64,000 nt of DNA from Paucimonas sp. (GTDB taxonomy: Bacteria; Pseudomonadota; Gammaproteobacteria; Pseudomonadales; Pseudomonadaceae). A program made the position numbers and the translations under genes. The DNA lies in assembly GCA_031253995.1 (NCBI GenBank), contig JAIRVG010000054.1, forward strand, positions 62,001-126,000. Reading direction: 5' to 3'. Below, piece after piece: positions 17,705 through 27,965 of this stretch (positions are counted from its first letter, which is position 1; each line of letters starts with the position of its first letter). Below the pieces are notes generated by a model that saw nothing but the letters and a program-made list of their open reading frames with translations, was not told the origin of the DNA and did not search any database.

Positions 17705-18974
17705 GTTGGGCAGTCTCAAGAATGAGGATGGCGCGGAAATCGTTGACGTTGGTCCGGGTCGGCTCGGTGACGATCAGCGAGTCGAGCGCGGCGAAGTAGC
17801 CATAGCCGTTGTTGTTGTCCAGCTCGTCGGAGGCCGACAGGCCCAGGGCCTGGGCGCGGGCGTAGCTGTCCGGGGTCATGATGGCGCCGGCGTTGTCTTC
17901 CGAGCCGTCGATGCCGTCGGTATCGCCGGCCAGGGCGTATACGCCGGGCAGGCCCTTGAGGCTTTCGGTGAGGCTGAGGAGGAACTCGGCGTTGCGTCCG
18001 CCACGGCCATTGCCGCGCACGGTCACCGTGGTTTCACCACCGGAGAGGATCACACAGGGCGCCGGCAGCGGCTGGCCGTGCAGGACCACCTGGCGGGCGA
18101 TGCCGGCGTGGACCTTGGCCACTTCCCGCGATTCGCCTTCCAGGTCGCCGAGGATCAGCGGGCTGAAGCCGGCTTGCCGGGCCTTCACCGCGGCGGCTTC
18201 CAGCGACTGCTGGGGCCGGGCGATCAGCTGGAAGTGGCTGCGGGCCAGGGCCGGGTCGTCGGCCTTGACGGTTTCCGAGGCGGGGTTGTTCAGCCAGTCG
18301 ATCACGGCTTTTGGCGCGTCGATGTTGTAGCGCTTGAGGATCGCCAGCGCTTCGGCCGAGGTGCTCGGGTCGGCCACGGTGGGGCCGGAGGCGATCACCG
18401 TGGCCAGGTCGCCCGGCACGTCGGAAATCGCGTAGGTGTACACGGTGGCCGGCCAGCAGGCCTTGGCCAGGCGGCCGCCCTTGATCGCCGAGAGGTGCTT
18501 GCGCACGCAGTTCATCTCGCCGATGGTGGCGCCGGACTTGAGCAGGGCCTTGTTGATCTGCTGCTTGTCGGCCAGGGTCAGGCCTTCGGCCGGCAGGGCC
18601 AGCAGGGCCGAGCCGCCGCCGGACAGCAGGAAGATCACCCGGTCGTCGGCGCCGAGGTCGCTGACCATCTCCAGCACGCGCTTGGCCACGGCCAGGCCGG
18701 CGGCGTCGGGGACGGGGTGGGCGGCTTCCACCACTTCGATCTTCGAGCAGCTGGCGCCGTGGCCGTAGCGGGTAACCACCAGGCCGCGGACTTCGCCCTG
18801 CCAGGCGCGCTCGACCACTTCGGCCATGGCGGCTGCGGCCTTGCCGGCGCCGATGACGATCACCCGACCGCTGCGGTCGGCGGGCAGGTGGGCTTCGAGG
18901 ACCTGACGCGGGTGCGCGGCATCGATGGCCGTGGCGAACAGGTCGCGGAGAAATTGTTGCGGATCGACCGACAT
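17694..18974 (-). CDS. ttuD: Glycerate 2-kinase / hydroxypyruvate reductase (MOFRL family)
   Basis: 426 aa from ATG 18974, matching the usual length. N-terminal GckA domain with VIGAGKAAAAMAEVVERAW and a C-terminal MOFRL domain. The nucleotide-binding stretch FLLSGGGSALLALP and the acidic DTDGIDGSEDNAG are family hallmarks. Named ttuD (hydroxypyruvate reductase) in Pseudomonas, but the fold is a glycerate kinase giving 2-phosphoglycerate. Fourth gene of the gcl operon, overlapping pyk. Confidence 0.93.
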   Translation of the reverse strand: MSVDPQQFLRDLFATAIDAAHPRQVLEAHLPADRSGRVIVIGAGKAAAAMAEVVERAWQGEVRGLVVTRYGHGASCSKIEVVEAAHPVPDAAGLAVAKRVLEMVSDLGADDRVIFLLSGGGSALLALPAEGLTLADKQQINKALLKSGATIGEMNCVRKHLSAIKGGRLAKACWPATVYTYAISDVPGDLATVIASGPTVADPSTSAEALAILKRYNIDAPKAVIDWLNNPASETVKADDPALARSHFQLIARPQQSLEAAAVKARQAGFSPLILGDLEGESREVAKVHAGIARQVVLHGQPLPAPCVILSGGETTVTVRGNGRGGRNAEFLLSLTESLKGLPGVYALAGDTDGIDGSEDNAGAIMTPDSYARAQALGLSASDELDNNNGYGYFAALDSLIVTEPTRTNVNDFRAILILETAQHDA

Positions 18975-19060
18975 CTCAGGCCTCCAAATCTTATTGTTCT
19001 GCAGAATCAAAAACGCCCCTGGGACGGCCTCCGTGCAGGCTGAACCAGGGGCGCTCTTCG

Positions 19061-19142
19061 CAGCTGCAAGCTTTAAGCTACAAGCCGCAAGAAAAAGCGG
19101 AACTGCTTTGTCTTGCAGCTTAAAGCTTGCGGCTTGAAGCTT
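19061..19142. repeat. Second repeat family (AAGCTTCAAGCTACAAGC type), inverted pair
   Basis: CAGCTGCAAGCTTTAAGCTA on the left and AAGCTTGCGGCTTGAAGCTT on the right with a short centre. Relatives at 30281-30424 and 34675-34768. The right arm overlaps the last two bases of the glxR stop codon. Confidence 0.8.
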
Positions 19143-20034
19143 ATTTCTCGTCGCGGATCGAGAAGTTGGCCATGTGTTCCAGGCCCTTGATCAGCGCCGA
19201 GTGGTCCCAGTTGGCACCACCGATGGCCGCGCAGGTGCTGAACACTTGCTGGGCGTTGGAGGTGTTGGGCAGGTTGATGTTCAGTTCCTTGGCGCCTTGC
19301 AGGGCCAGGTTCAGGTCCTTCTGGTGCAGGCTGATGCGGAAGCCTGGATCGAAGGTGCCCTTGATCATGCGCTCGCCGTGCACTTCGAGGATCTTCGAGG
19401 AAGCGAAGCCGCCCATCAGAGCCTCGCGGACCTTGGCCGGGTCGGCGCCGTTCTTGGCGGCGAACAGCAGGGCTTCGGCGACGGCCTGGATGTTCAGGGC
19501 GACGATGATCTGGTTGGCGACCTTGGCGGTCTGGCCGTCACCGTTGCCACCGACGCGGGTGATGTTCTTGCCCATGGCCTGGAACAGCGGCAGGGTGCGC
19601 TCGAAGGCTTTCGGGCAGCCACCGACCATGATGCTCAGGGTCGCGGCCTTGGCACCGACTTCACCGCCGGAGACCGGGGCGTCGAGGTAGGCGGCGCCGG
19701 TGGCCTTGATCTTCTCGGCGAAGGCCTTGGTGGCGGTAGGGGAGATCGAGCTCATGTCGATCACGATCTTGTTCGGGCCGACGCCTTCGGCGACGCCGTT
19801 CTCACCGAACAGGACGCTTTCGACCTGCGGGGTGTCCGGGACCATGACGATGATGAATTCGGCTTCCTGGGCCACTTCCTTCGGGTTGGCCAGGGCCACG
19901 GCGCCGGCGGCGATCAGGTCGGCGGGGGCGGCGTCGTGGTGGGTGGAAACGAAGATGCTGTGACCTGCTTTCTGCAGGTTCTGGGCCATGGGTTTGCCCA
20001 TGATGCCGGTGCCGATGAAACCGATTTTAGCCAT
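19141..20034 (-). CDS. glxR: Tartronate semialdehyde reductase (2-hydroxy-3-oxopropionate reductase)
   Basis: 297 aa. NAD-binding GFIGTGIMGKPMAQNL at the N-terminus, substrate motif DAPVSGGEVGA at about 119-129, and catalytic Lys in QTAKVANQIIVALN. Beta-hydroxyacid dehydrogenase family. It reduces tartronate semialdehyde made by Gcl to D-glycerate. Third gene of the operon, after hyi with a REP between them. Confidence 0.95.
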   Translation of the reverse strand: MAKIGFIGTGIMGKPMAQNLQKAGHSIFVSTHHDAAPADLIAAGAVALANPKEVAQEAEFIIVMVPDTPQVESVLFGENGVAEGVGPNKIVIDMSSISPTATKAFAEKIKATGAAYLDAPVSGGEVGAKAATLSIMVGGCPKAFERTLPLFQAMGKNITRVGGNGDGQTAKVANQIIVALNIQAVAEALLFAAKNGADPAKVREALMGGFASSKILEVHGERMIKGTFDPGFRISLHQKDLNLALQGAKELNINLPNTSNAQQVFSTCAAIGGANWDHSALIKGLEHMANFSIRDEK

Positions 20035-20069
20035 GAGAAATTGCCTCTTGTAATTGGGGTCACCGCAGT

Positions 20070-20162
20070 CCCTGTGGGAGCTGGCTTGCCAGCGATGAGG
20101 TCAGAACTGACAACATCATTGCTGCTGCTGGCCCTATCGCTGGCAAGCCAGCTCCCACAGGG
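20070..20162. repeat. REP palindrome
   Basis: CCCTGTGGGAGCTGGCTTGC and its inverse about 50 nt apart, in the hyi-glxR gap inside the operon. The hairpin may tune relative mRNA levels. Confidence 0.9.
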
Positions 20163-20176
20163 GAGGGCGGTGCTTG

Positions 20177-20959
20177 TTAGATCGCGTTATGGGTCTTCAG
20201 CCAGCCCAGGCCTTCCTCGGTGGTGGTCTTGGGCTTGTACTCCGCGCCCACCCAGCCCTGGTAGCCGATGCGGTCCAGGTGCTCGAACAGGAAGCGGTAG
20301 TTGATCTCGCCGGTGCCCGGTTCGTGACGGCCCGGGTTGTCGGCCAGCTGGATGTGGTTGATCTTGGCCAGGTTGGCCTCCACGGTCCGCGCCAGGTCAC
20401 CTTCCATGATCTGCATGTGGTAGATGTCGTACTGCAGGAACAGGTTGTCGCTGCCCACCTCGGCCTGGATCTCCAGGGCCTGCTTGGTGGTGTTCAGGTA
20501 GAAGCCGGGGATGTCGCGGGTGTTGATCATTTCCATGACCAGCTTGATGCCCGCGGCCTGCAGCTTGTCGGCAGCGAACTTCAGGTTGTCGACGAAGGTC
20601 TTGCGTACGTCGGCGCACTGCAACCCTTGTGGACGGATGCCGGCCAGGCAGTTGACCTGGGTGTTGCCCAGGACCTTGGCGTAGGCGATGGCCAGGTCGA
20701 CGCCGGTGCGGAATTCCTCGACCCGGGCCGGGTCGCAGGCGATGCCGCGGTCACCCTTGGCCCAGTCGCCGGCTGGCAGGTTGAACAGCACCTGGGTCAG
20801 GCCGTGGGCGTCGAGCAGTTGCTTGATTTCGGTCGCCGGGTAGTCGTACGGGAACAGGTATTCGACACCACTGAAGCCAGCGTCGGCAGCAGCCTTGAAG
20901 CGGGCGGTGAAGTCCTGTTCGGTGAACAGCATGGACAGGTTGGCAGCGAAGCGTGGCAT
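20177..20959 (-). CDS. hyi: Hydroxypyruvate isomerase
   Basis: 260 aa from ATG 20959, which follows AAGGAG; upstream residues are not coding. TIM-barrel of the xylose isomerase-like family: FAANLSMLFTEQDF at the start, LVMEMINTRDIPGFYL (metal-ligand Glu) and LADNPGRHEPGTGEINY. It interconverts hydroxypyruvate and tartronate semialdehyde next to GlxR. Second gene of the gcl operon. Confidence 0.95.
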   Translation of the reverse strand: MPRFAANLSMLFTEQDFTARFKAAADAGFSGVEYLFPYDYPATEIKQLLDAHGLTQVLFNLPAGDWAKGDRGIACDPARVEEFRTGVDLAIAYAKVLGNTQVNCLAGIRPQGLQCADVRKTFVDNLKFAADKLQAAGIKLVMEMINTRDIPGFYLNTTKQALEIQAEVGSDNLFLQYDIYHMQIMEGDLARTVEANLAKINHIQLADNPGRHEPGTGEINYRFLFEHLDRIGYQGWVGAEYKPKTTTEEGLGWLKTHNAI

Positions 20960-21016
20960 GGAATTCTCCTTGCTAGGTCGGGGCCCCGCACCCGGAGGGC
21001 GGGGCCGCACGGACGA

Positions 21017-22792
21017 TCAGTCGAGCAGCGAAATCGCGGTTGGCGCGTCGTTGCCGACCAGGGCCAGGTCTTCGAACTCGTTGACCGCGTTGATTTCGGT
21101 ACCCATCGAAATGTTGGTGACGCGCTCGAGAATCACCTCGACCACCACCGGCACGCGGAACTCCTCGGCCATCTTCTGCGCCTTGAGCAGGGCAGGGGCG
21201 ATTTCCTCGGGCTTGAACACGCGCAGGGCCTTGCAACCCAGGCCTTCGACCACGGCGACGTGGTCGACGCCATAGCCGTTGACGTCGGGGGCGTTGATGT
21301 TCTCGAAGGCGAGTTGAACACAGTAGTCCATCTCGAAGCCACGCTGCGCCTGGCGGATCAGGCCGAGGTAGGCGTTGTTCACCAGCACGTGGACGTACGG
21401 CAGGTTGAACTGCGCGCCCACCGCCAGCTCTTCGATCATGAACTGGAAGTCATAGTCGCCCGACAGCGCGACGACCTTGCGGGTCGGGTCGGCCTTGACC
21501 ACGCCCAGTGCCGCCGGAATGGTCCAGCCCAGCGGGCCGGCCTGGCCGCAGTTGATCCAGTGGCGCGGCTTGTATACGTGGAGGAACTGCGCGCCGGCGA
21601 TCTGCGACAGGCCGATGGTGCTGACGTAGCAGGTGTCCTTGCCGAACACTTCGTTCATTTCCTGGTACACGCGCTGTGGCTTGACCGGGACGTTGTCGAA
21701 GTTGGTCTTGCGCTGCAGGCTCGACTTGCGCGCCTGGCAGTCTTTCAGCCATTCGCCGCGGTCCTTCAGCTTGCCGGCGGCTTTCCACTCGCGGGCCACT
21801 TCCAGGAACACGTCCAGCGCGGCGCCGGCATCGGAGACGATGCCCAGGTCAGGGGTGAACACGCGGCCGATCTGGGTCGGTTCGATGTCGACGTGAACGA
21901 AGGTGCGGCCTTCGGTGTAGACGTCCACCGAGCCGGTGTGACGGTTGGCCCAGCGGTTGCCGATGCCGAACACCAGGTCGGATTTGAGCAGGGTGGCGTT
22001 GCCGTAGCGGTGCGAGGTCTGCAGGCCGACCATGCCGACCATCAGCTCGTGGTCGTCCGGGATGGTGCCCCAGCCCATCAGGGTCGGGATCACTGGCACG
22101 CCGGTCAGCTCGGCGAATTCCACCAGCTTGTCGCTGGCGTCGGCGTTGATGATGCCGCCACCGGCAACCAGCAGCGGACGCTCGGCGTCATTGAGCATGG
22201 CCAGGGCTTTTTCAGCCTGCTTGCGGGTCGCGGCTGGCTTGGTGACAGGCAGCGGCTCGTAGGCATCGATGTCGAATTCGATCTCGGCCATCTGCACGTC
22301 GAACGGCAGGTCGATCAACACGGGGCCTGGACGGCCGGTGCGCATTTCGTAGAAGGCTTTCTGGAAGGCGTAAGGCACCTGGCCTGGTTCCAGGACGGTG
22401 GTCGCCCACTTGGTCACCGGCTTGACGATGCTGGTGATGTCGACGGCCTGGAAGTCTTCCTTGTGCAGGCGGGCACGTGGAGCCTGGCCGGTGATGCAGA
22501 GAATCGGGATGGAGTCGGCGGAGGCGCTGTACAGGCCGGTGACCATGTCGGTGCCCGCAGGGCCCGAGGTGCCGATGCACACGCCGATGTTGCCGGCCTT
22601 GGTGCGGGTGTAGCCCTCGGCCATGTGCGAGGCGCCTTCAACGTGGCGAGCGAGGACGTGATCGATACCGCCGACTTTCTTCAGGGCCGAGTACAGCGGG
22701 TTGATCGCTGCACCAGGGATGCCAAACGCGGTTTCCACACCTTCGCGGCGCATCACCAGAACGGCTGCATCGATTGCTCTCATTTTGCTCAT
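21017..22792 (-). CDS. gcl: Glyoxylate carboligase
   Basis: 591 aa from ATG 22792, like E. coli Gcl (593). ThDP enzyme that joins two glyoxylate to tartronate semialdehyde and CO2. The usual ThDP-activating Glu is replaced by Val in [14 protein letters not shown], the known hallmark of Gcl. [16 protein letters not shown]hDP/Mg motif lies in the C-terminal half. First gene of gcl-hyi-glxR-ttuD-pyk. A perfect TTGTATACAA sits 27 nt before the start, well placed for repression. Confidence 0.97.
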   Translation of the reverse strand: MSKMRAIDAAVLVMRREGVETAFGIPGAAINPLYSALKKVGGIDHVLARHVEGASHMAEGYTRTKAGNIGVCIGTSGPAGTDMVTGLYSASADSIPILCITGQAPRARLHKEDFQAVDITSIVKPVTKWATTVLEPGQVPYAFQKAFYEMRTGRPGPVLIDLPFDVQMAEIEFDIDAYEPLPVTKPAATRKQAEKALAMLNDAERPLLVAGGGIINADASDKLVEFAELTGVPVIPTLMGWGTIPDDHELMVGMVGLQTSHRYGNATLLKSDLVFGIGNRWANRHTGSVDVYTEGRTFVHVDIEPTQIGRVFTPDLGIVSDAGAALDVFLEVAREWKAAGKLKDRGEWLKDCQARKSSLQRKTNFDNVPVKPQRVYQEMNEVFGKDTCYVSTIGLSQIAGAQFLHVYKPRHWINCGQAGPLGWTIPAALGVVKADPTRKVVALSGDYDFQFMIEELAVGAQFNLPYVHVLVNNAYLGLIRQAQRGFEMDYCVQLAFENINAPDVNGYGVDHVAVVEGLGCKALRVFKPEEIAPALLKAQKMAEEFRVPVVVEVILERVTNISMGTEINAVNEFEDLALVGNDAPTAISLLD

Positions 22793-22818
22793 GGCTTTGT
22801 GCCTCATTGATGTTGTAA

Positions 22819-22828
22819 TTGTATACAA
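22819..22828. promoter_or_regulatory. Palindromic operator TTGTATACAA at gcl
   Basis: Perfect ten-base palindrome 27 nt upstream of the gcl start. A second identical copy lies 130 bases away. Probable GntR-family (GclR-like) site by recurrence. Confidence 0.7.
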
Positions 22829-22948
22829 AACTGCTTTTGGCCAGAGTGTATTCACGGGATGCGACTCTGGTCAATCCCTTTCATCGCCCATGGGCGAAAT
22901 GCCGTAAAAATGGGGTTTTGCCCGGATCAGGCTTTCAGGGTCAAATTA

Positions 22949-22958
22949 TTGTATACAA
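22949..22958. promoter_or_regulatory. Palindromic operator TTGTATACAA upstream of the GlcG-like gene
   Basis: Perfect copy 81 nt upstream of the GlcG-like start in the divergent gcl/glcG region. Two sites 130 nt apart would allow looping or independent control of both promoters. Confidence 0.7.
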
Positions 22959-23038
22959 AAATATTCGCCATTGTGTTCTATTTGGTCTATCAATTTTTCA
23001 CTTGCCCCCTGGGCTTCCAACAACAAGAGGACCGTTTC

Positions 23039-23479
23039 ATGAACGCATTGAGCTTGAAAGTCGCCGTAAGCCTGGTGAATGGCGCGCTGGCGGCGGGTCG
23101 CAAGATCTCCGCTGCGCCGCTGACCGTGGTGGTGCTGGATGCCGGTGGCCACCTGCTGACCCTGCAACGGGAGGACGGTGCCAGCCTGCTGCGTCCGCAG
23201 GTGGCGATGGGCAAGGCCTGGGGCGCGATCGCCCTGGGCAAGGGCTCGCGCCTGCTGGCGCTGGATGCGCAACAACGCCCGGCGTTCTTCGCCGCGCTCA
23301 ATGGCCTGGGCCAGAGCCCGGTGGTGCCGGCGCCGGGTGGCGTGCTGATTCGCAATGAAGCGGGCGTGGTGCTTGGGGCGATCGGGATCAGCGGGGATAC
23401 GTCGGATATCGACGAGCAGTGTGCGATCAGTGCGATCGAGGAGGCGGGGCTGCGGGCGGATGCGGGGGTGGCTGCCTGA
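23039..23479 (+). CDS. GlcG/HbpS-like protein
   Basis: 146 aa from ATG 23039. The whole length matches the GlcG/HbpS fold: LTVVVLDAGGHLLTLQREDGA, AMGKAWGAIALG and a glycine-rich VVPAPGGVLIRN stretch, ending IGISGDTSDIDEQCA. These proteins often sit beside glycolate/glyoxylate genes. Proposed roles (haem or small-molecule binding) are uncertain. Divergent from gcl and sharing its operator region. Confidence 0.85.
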   Translation: MNALSLKVAVSLVNGALAAGRKISAAPLTVVVLDAGGHLLTLQREDGASLLRPQVAMGKAWGAIALGKGSRLLALDAQQRPAFFAALNGLGQSPVVPAPGGVLIRNEAGVVLGAIGISGDTSDIDEQCAISAIEEAGLRADAGVAA

Positions 23480-23503
23480 TCTGAATCCTGTGTTGTAAAC
23501 ACC

Positions 23504-23534
23504 GGCCCATCGCGGGCATTGCCCGCGATGGGCC
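23504..23534. terminator. Strong hairpin between convergent genes
   Basis: Perfect inverted repeat with 14-nt arms (GGCCCATCGCGGGC) and a 3-nt loop, 25 nt after the GlcG-like stop and ahead of the convergent fic end. No T-run, so a bidirectional hairpin or REP relative rather than a canonical terminator. Confidence 0.55.
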
Positions 23535-23584
23535 CTGAAGCCGGTCAAGATCGGCGAATGATCGTTTGCGTCATCGCCCCAGCG

Positions 23585-24922
23585 TTACTTTTTCCTTATC
23601 TGGGCGGCCGCGTCGCCCCGGGCGACATAGCAGTGGGTTTTCCCTTCCGTCGTCTTGGCCAGCAGCTTCAGTTTCACCAGCTTTTCCAGGTCGGCGCGTG
23701 CCGTGCCCTCGGAAACGTCGAAGTCGTTCTTCACCTCTTTTGCAACGAATAGCCTGCCGGGGTTGCGCAGCACCTTTTGCAGCAGGTGGACCTGCCTGAA
23801 ATTCAGGTGCTTGTCGAATCCCGACTCTGTCAGCAAGCCCACGACGTCATGGAAGTCCTTGCGCTTGATTTCGATGTAGGAAAGGAAGCCGTTCATCGCC
23901 CGTTCGATGATCCTGAGTTGGTAGTAGATGAAGTAGGTCAGGTCGAAATCATCGGTTTCGGTGAAAAGATAGGACTCCCCATACTGCACCGGTGCCTGCT
24001 TCAACAGCGCACTGATGGAGATGTACTCGAACGCCCAGTAGCTGTTTTTCAACATGCACCAATAGAAGATGCCTCTTGCCGTTCTACCATTGCCATCGTT
24101 GAACGGATGCTCGTACCCGATCATGAAGTGCAGGATGATCGCTTTCACTGCAGGATGGATGAATGTCCGGCCATCGTGACCATCATGGTTGGCGTTGGCA
24201 AAGTCGCACAGTCTTTCCAGGCGTTCCAGCAGCAGGGCGGCGTCGGGTGGCTGGTGGGCGATCTCCTCGTTCCGGCCTTTGACGTAGATGTCATTGGTTC
24301 TTCTGATTTCGCCCGGGCAGGCCTGTTCTTCCTGAATGTCCCGGGTGGCCTCGGCGTGAAAGCGCCGGATCAGTTCGAGTGACAGCGGTAGCGCCTTGCT
24401 GTGTTTTGCCAGCTTCATCAGCATGAAGTTGTTGAAGATCATCCGCTCATCGTCATTGAGCGGCTCGCGTTCTTTTTCAAGCATTTCCTTGGCGACCTTT
24501 CGTGTGGTCGCCGCCCCTTCGAGCTGGGCACTGGAAATGGCTTCTTCCATCATCAGCGACTCGACCAGGAAGGTATTGCTTTGCTCGTTGGAGGTGTTGG
24601 ACGCCCCCAGGCCGAGCTTGGCGTTGATGTGCTCGATGTCGTGGATGACGGTCTGGGCGTAATCAGGCAGGCAGTATTGGAACGGCTGCCCGTCCTCGGC
24701 AGTCAGTTCGATGGGCTTGAGGATGATGTTCCGGGAAAACTTCACCGCGCCCCAGGCAGCCTCCGCGTTGGTATCTGGTGGTACCCGATGACGGAAATCG
24801 TGCCAGTGGAGGTAGCGACCCTTCTGGTCGACAGCGGAAAACCGCTGAACGAGTTGCAGCATGTCAGGCAGATGGAGCGCCAGGATCTCCGCGTAGGGCC
24901 GGGGCTTCTTGATGTGCGGCAT
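23585..24922 (-). CDS. Fic family protein with C-terminal winged helix
   Basis: 445 aa from ATG 24922. N-terminal Fic_N-type region, then the Fic core with the active-site loop HPFNDGNGRTAR at about 272-283 (canonical HPFx[D/E]GNGR). An inhibitory-helix-like TSNEQSNTFLVE with SSAQLEGA at about 116-130 precedes it. The C-terminus (about 365-440) reads as a winged HTH (SEGTARADLEKLVKLKLL). Fic enzymes transfer AMP to target proteins. No ribosome site is visible, and a 31-nt palindrome abuts the start codon. Confidence 0.9.
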   Translation of the reverse strand: MPHIKKPRPYAEILALHLPDMLQLVQRFSAVDQKGRYLHWHDFRHRVPPDTNAEAAWGAVKFSRNIILKPIELTAEDGQPFQYCLPDYAQTVIHDIEHINAKLGLGASNTSNEQSNTFLVESLMMEEAISSAQLEGAATTRKVAKEMLEKEREPLNDDERMIFNNFMLMKLAKHSKALPLSLELIRRFHAEATRDIQEEQACPGEIRRTNDIYVKGRNEEIAHQPPDAALLLERLERLCDFANANHDGHDGRTFIHPAVKAIILHFMIGYEHPFNDGNGRTARGIFYWCMLKNSYWAFEYISISALLKQAPVQYGESYLFTETDDFDLTYFIYYQLRIIERAMNGFLSYIEIKRKDFHDVVGLLTESGFDKHLNFRQVHLLQKVLRNPGRLFVAKEVKNDFDVSEGTARADLEKLVKLKLLAKTTEGKTHCYVARGDAAAQIRKK

Positions 24923-24923
24923 G

Positions 24924-24954
24924 CTCAACTCAATTTTTCGAAAATTGAGTTGAG
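24924..24954. promoter_or_regulatory. Perfect 14-nt-arm palindrome abutting the fic start codon
   Basis: CTCAACTCAATTTT and its inverse separated by TCG, one base from the ATG. It replaces the usual Shine-Dalgarno region. Likely an operator, plausibly for the Fic protein's own winged helix, or an mRNA hairpin occluding the start. Confidence 0.6.
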
Positions 24955-25016
24955 CCTATATCAGGAGGGTAATTGCGTCAAAACTCAGAAATCGAGTGGC
25001 CAATAGCTCGCTGTGC

Positions 25017-25625
25017 TCAAGCGTCCGGCGCACATCCTTTCAATACCAGGCGAATGATCGTTTGCGCCGCCGCCTCGTAATCACTGTCATCCAGCTTGGC
25101 CTTCCCGGTCACCACCGAGATCTGCCAGTCGAAATCGGCATAGGTCTGGGTCGCCGCCCAGATGTTGAACATCAGGTGGTGCGGGTCCACCGGGGCAATC
25201 TGGCCCTTGTCGATCCAGCGCTGGATGCAGGCGATGTTGTGGCGGGCCTGGACGTTCAACTGCTCTACCTGGCGCGGGCTCAGGTGCGGCGCGCCGTGCA
25301 TGATCTCGCTGGCGAACACCTTAGAGGCGAACGGCAGGTCGCGGGAGATGCGCACCTTGGAGCGGATGTAGGCGCTCAGTACTTCTTCCGGATCACCCTC
25401 GGCGTTGAACGGCGTCGACGCCTGCATGATCGGCTCGATGATGCTTTCCAGCACCTCGCGGTAGAGGTTTTCCTTCGACTTGAAGTAGTAGTAGACGTTG
25501 GGCTTGGGCAGGCCGGCCTTGGCCGCGATGTCACTGGTCTTGGTGGCGGCGAAGCCCTTGTCGGCGAATTCTTCACTGGCCGCGCGCAAAATCAGTTCTT
25601 TGTTGCGCTCGCGAATGCTGCTCAT
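25017..25625 (-). CDS. TetR family transcriptional regulator
   Basis: 202 aa from ATG 25625; a longer open frame upstream is not coding. N-terminal HTH: LRAASEEFADKGFAATKTSD and IAAKAGLPKPNVYYYFKSKE at about 12-55. The C-terminal ligand domain resembles the RutR/PydR branch linked to pyrimidine or purine breakdown. Divergent from the DUF808 gene. The target is unknown. Confidence 0.88.
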   Translation of the reverse strand: MSSIRERNKELILRAASEEFADKGFAATKTSDIAAKAGLPKPNVYYYFKSKENLYREVLESIIEPIMQASTPFNAEGDPEEVLSAYIRSKVRISRDLPFASKVFASEIMHGAPHLSPRQVEQLNVQARHNIACIQRWIDKGQIAPVDPHHLMFNIWAATQTYADFDWQISVVTGKAKLDDSDYEAAAQTIIRLVLKGCAPDA

Positions 25626-25815
25626 GGTTGGCGCTGTTCCTTGGTCTCGGCCCGCACCACGGCAGGCCCGGCAGGCGGTGGCGCATGGTAGCACCGGCCT
25701 CGCGCGGCGCTCAAGGCAGCGGCTTGCGGCACGCCAGTGCCAGTAATACCCGGTGTGCTGTAACAGGCGAGCGGCTATCCTTGGGAAACCATTCCCTACA
25801 CGAGATACCCAGAAC

Positions 25816-26724
<909 letters not shown>

Positions 26725-26839
26725 CGCGGAAGGTTGATCGCGCCGACAGCGGGAATCGACGCTGCTGGCGCGATCACCGGCCTGATGGGAGTCAGCACCG
26801 GAGAACAGCCGCCACCGCCGAAGCGGTGGCGGGTAACGC

Positions 26840-27610
26840 TTAGAAGTGCACTTTCACCAGGAAGCTCGCGGTGTTCTGGTTGGTATCGAAGGCCTTGGTG
26901 TCCTTGATGCCGTACTTGTCGCTCCAGTAGTCGTATTCGAAACCGACGTAGAGCTGCTTCTCGCCGAAGTTCAGCGCCTTGCCCAGGTCGTACTTGACCT
27001 GTGGGTTGAAGTGCAGGTTGGCGTGGTAGCTCTTGTCGTTGTCGACCACCCAGTCCATGAAACCGTCGATCAGGATGTCGGACTTGCCCACGGGAATGGT
27101 GTAGGCCCACACCGGGGTGATCTGCCAGACGTTGTCGCCGTCACGCGGACCTTCGGTGTGGCGCTGGTAGAAGTTCAGCTGGAAGTAGTCGAAGCCGGGG
27201 ATGGCCAGGTCGAAGCCAGGGCCGATCAGGTAGGACTCGGTATCACCCTCGCCGAACTCGTAGGTCATGGCCAGCAGCACGTCCTTGACCGGGCCGAATT
27301 CCAGCTTCTGGTCGAAGATCTTGCCGAACGACAGGCGCGGGCTGAACTCGCCGTAGTAGGTGTTCGGGCCGTTGTTGAAGTCCTTCTGGCCGTTGTAGAA
27401 GATCTTGTCGATGAACAGGAAGTTGTCACCGTATTTCCAGGCATCGGCGTGCTCGAAGGTCACGGTCTGCTGGATCTCCGGGTTGACGGCGAAATTCTTG
27501 CCCCAGAGGTAGGTCAGGCTGTTGTTCTGCCATTGCAGCAGGTCACCGGCCATGGCGCCGCTGGCAGCCAGCAGACCGCTGGCGAGAATCAGGCTGTTGG
27601 TAAAGCGCAT
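26840..27610 (-). CDS. Nucleoside-specific outer-membrane channel (Tsx/OmpK-like), copy 1
   Basis: 256 aa with signal peptide (MRFTNSLILASGLLAASGAMA). Mature protein opens with DLLQWQNNSLTYLWGKNF and alternates beta strands ending in a terminal aromatic residue (LVKVHF), as required for outer-membrane barrel assembly. Family members are nucleoside-specific porins. Closely related to the gene at 27966-28754 on the same strand: a tandem duplication. Confidence 0.88.
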   Translation of the reverse strand: MRFTNSLILASGLLAASGAMAGDLLQWQNNSLTYLWGKNFAVNPEIQQTVTFEHADAWKYGDNFLFIDKIFYNGQKDFNNGPNTYYGEFSPRLSFGKIFDQKLEFGPVKDVLLAMTYEFGEGDTESYLIGPGFDLAIPGFDYFQLNFYQRHTEGPRDGDNVWQITPVWAYTIPVGKSDILIDGFMDWVVDNDKSYHANLHFNPQVKYDLGKALNFGEKQLYVGFEYDYWSDKYGIKDTKAFDTNQNTASFLVKVHF

Positions 27611-27965
27611 CGCGTTGCTCCCTTGGTTCTGTGTGCGACGCTCTTGTAATGGCGTCGTCCGGTTTGGTTTTTGTCTTTCAAGTCAGGTTTTTTCGATTGG
27701 CCACAGCTGTATGGCAAGAGCTGGGCCAACCTTCCCGGCTGGATGCAGCACTCCTGCTCGACGTCTTGCTGAACAGATGAAACGGCTATTTCGAACTGGC
27801 CTTACGCCTGCCAAACGCCCGAATTCATTGACTGAGCGGTCAGCAAACGCGGGCGGAATCCTTCCGCCCCGATCGAGGGGGCGCGCAGATTACTGGCTTG
27901 CGCGCCGGTCCTCAAGTGCTCCGTCCTGGAGCACTCAATCCTGAAACTGTGCAATCAGTCAGGTT
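27611..27965. other. 355-nt intergenic region between the two porin genes
   Basis: No gene found. Contains a TTGACTGAGCGGTCAGC element (27829-27842 core) and a small hairpin AGTGCTCC/GGAGCACT at 27915-27935 on the 3' side of the upstream porin copy. Probably the promoter region of the first porin. Confidence 0.5.
27829..27842. promoter_or_regulatory. TGAC-N6-GTCA element upstream of porin copy 1
   Basis: TGACTGAGCGGTCA, 219 nt before the porin start. Matches the extended motif TTGACT-N4-GGTCA found at the purine permease and xdhA. Distance makes it less sure than the others. Confidence 0.4.

Noticed and set aside
21569..21578. CTTGTATACG inside gcl, resembling the TTGTATACAA operator
   Set aside because: Within coding sequence, not palindromic and only partly matching.
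20174..22810. Open frame of 878 codons antisense to gcl and hyi
   Set aside because: Shadow of two well-supported genes; low-complexity His/Asp/Gly/Val-rich translation.
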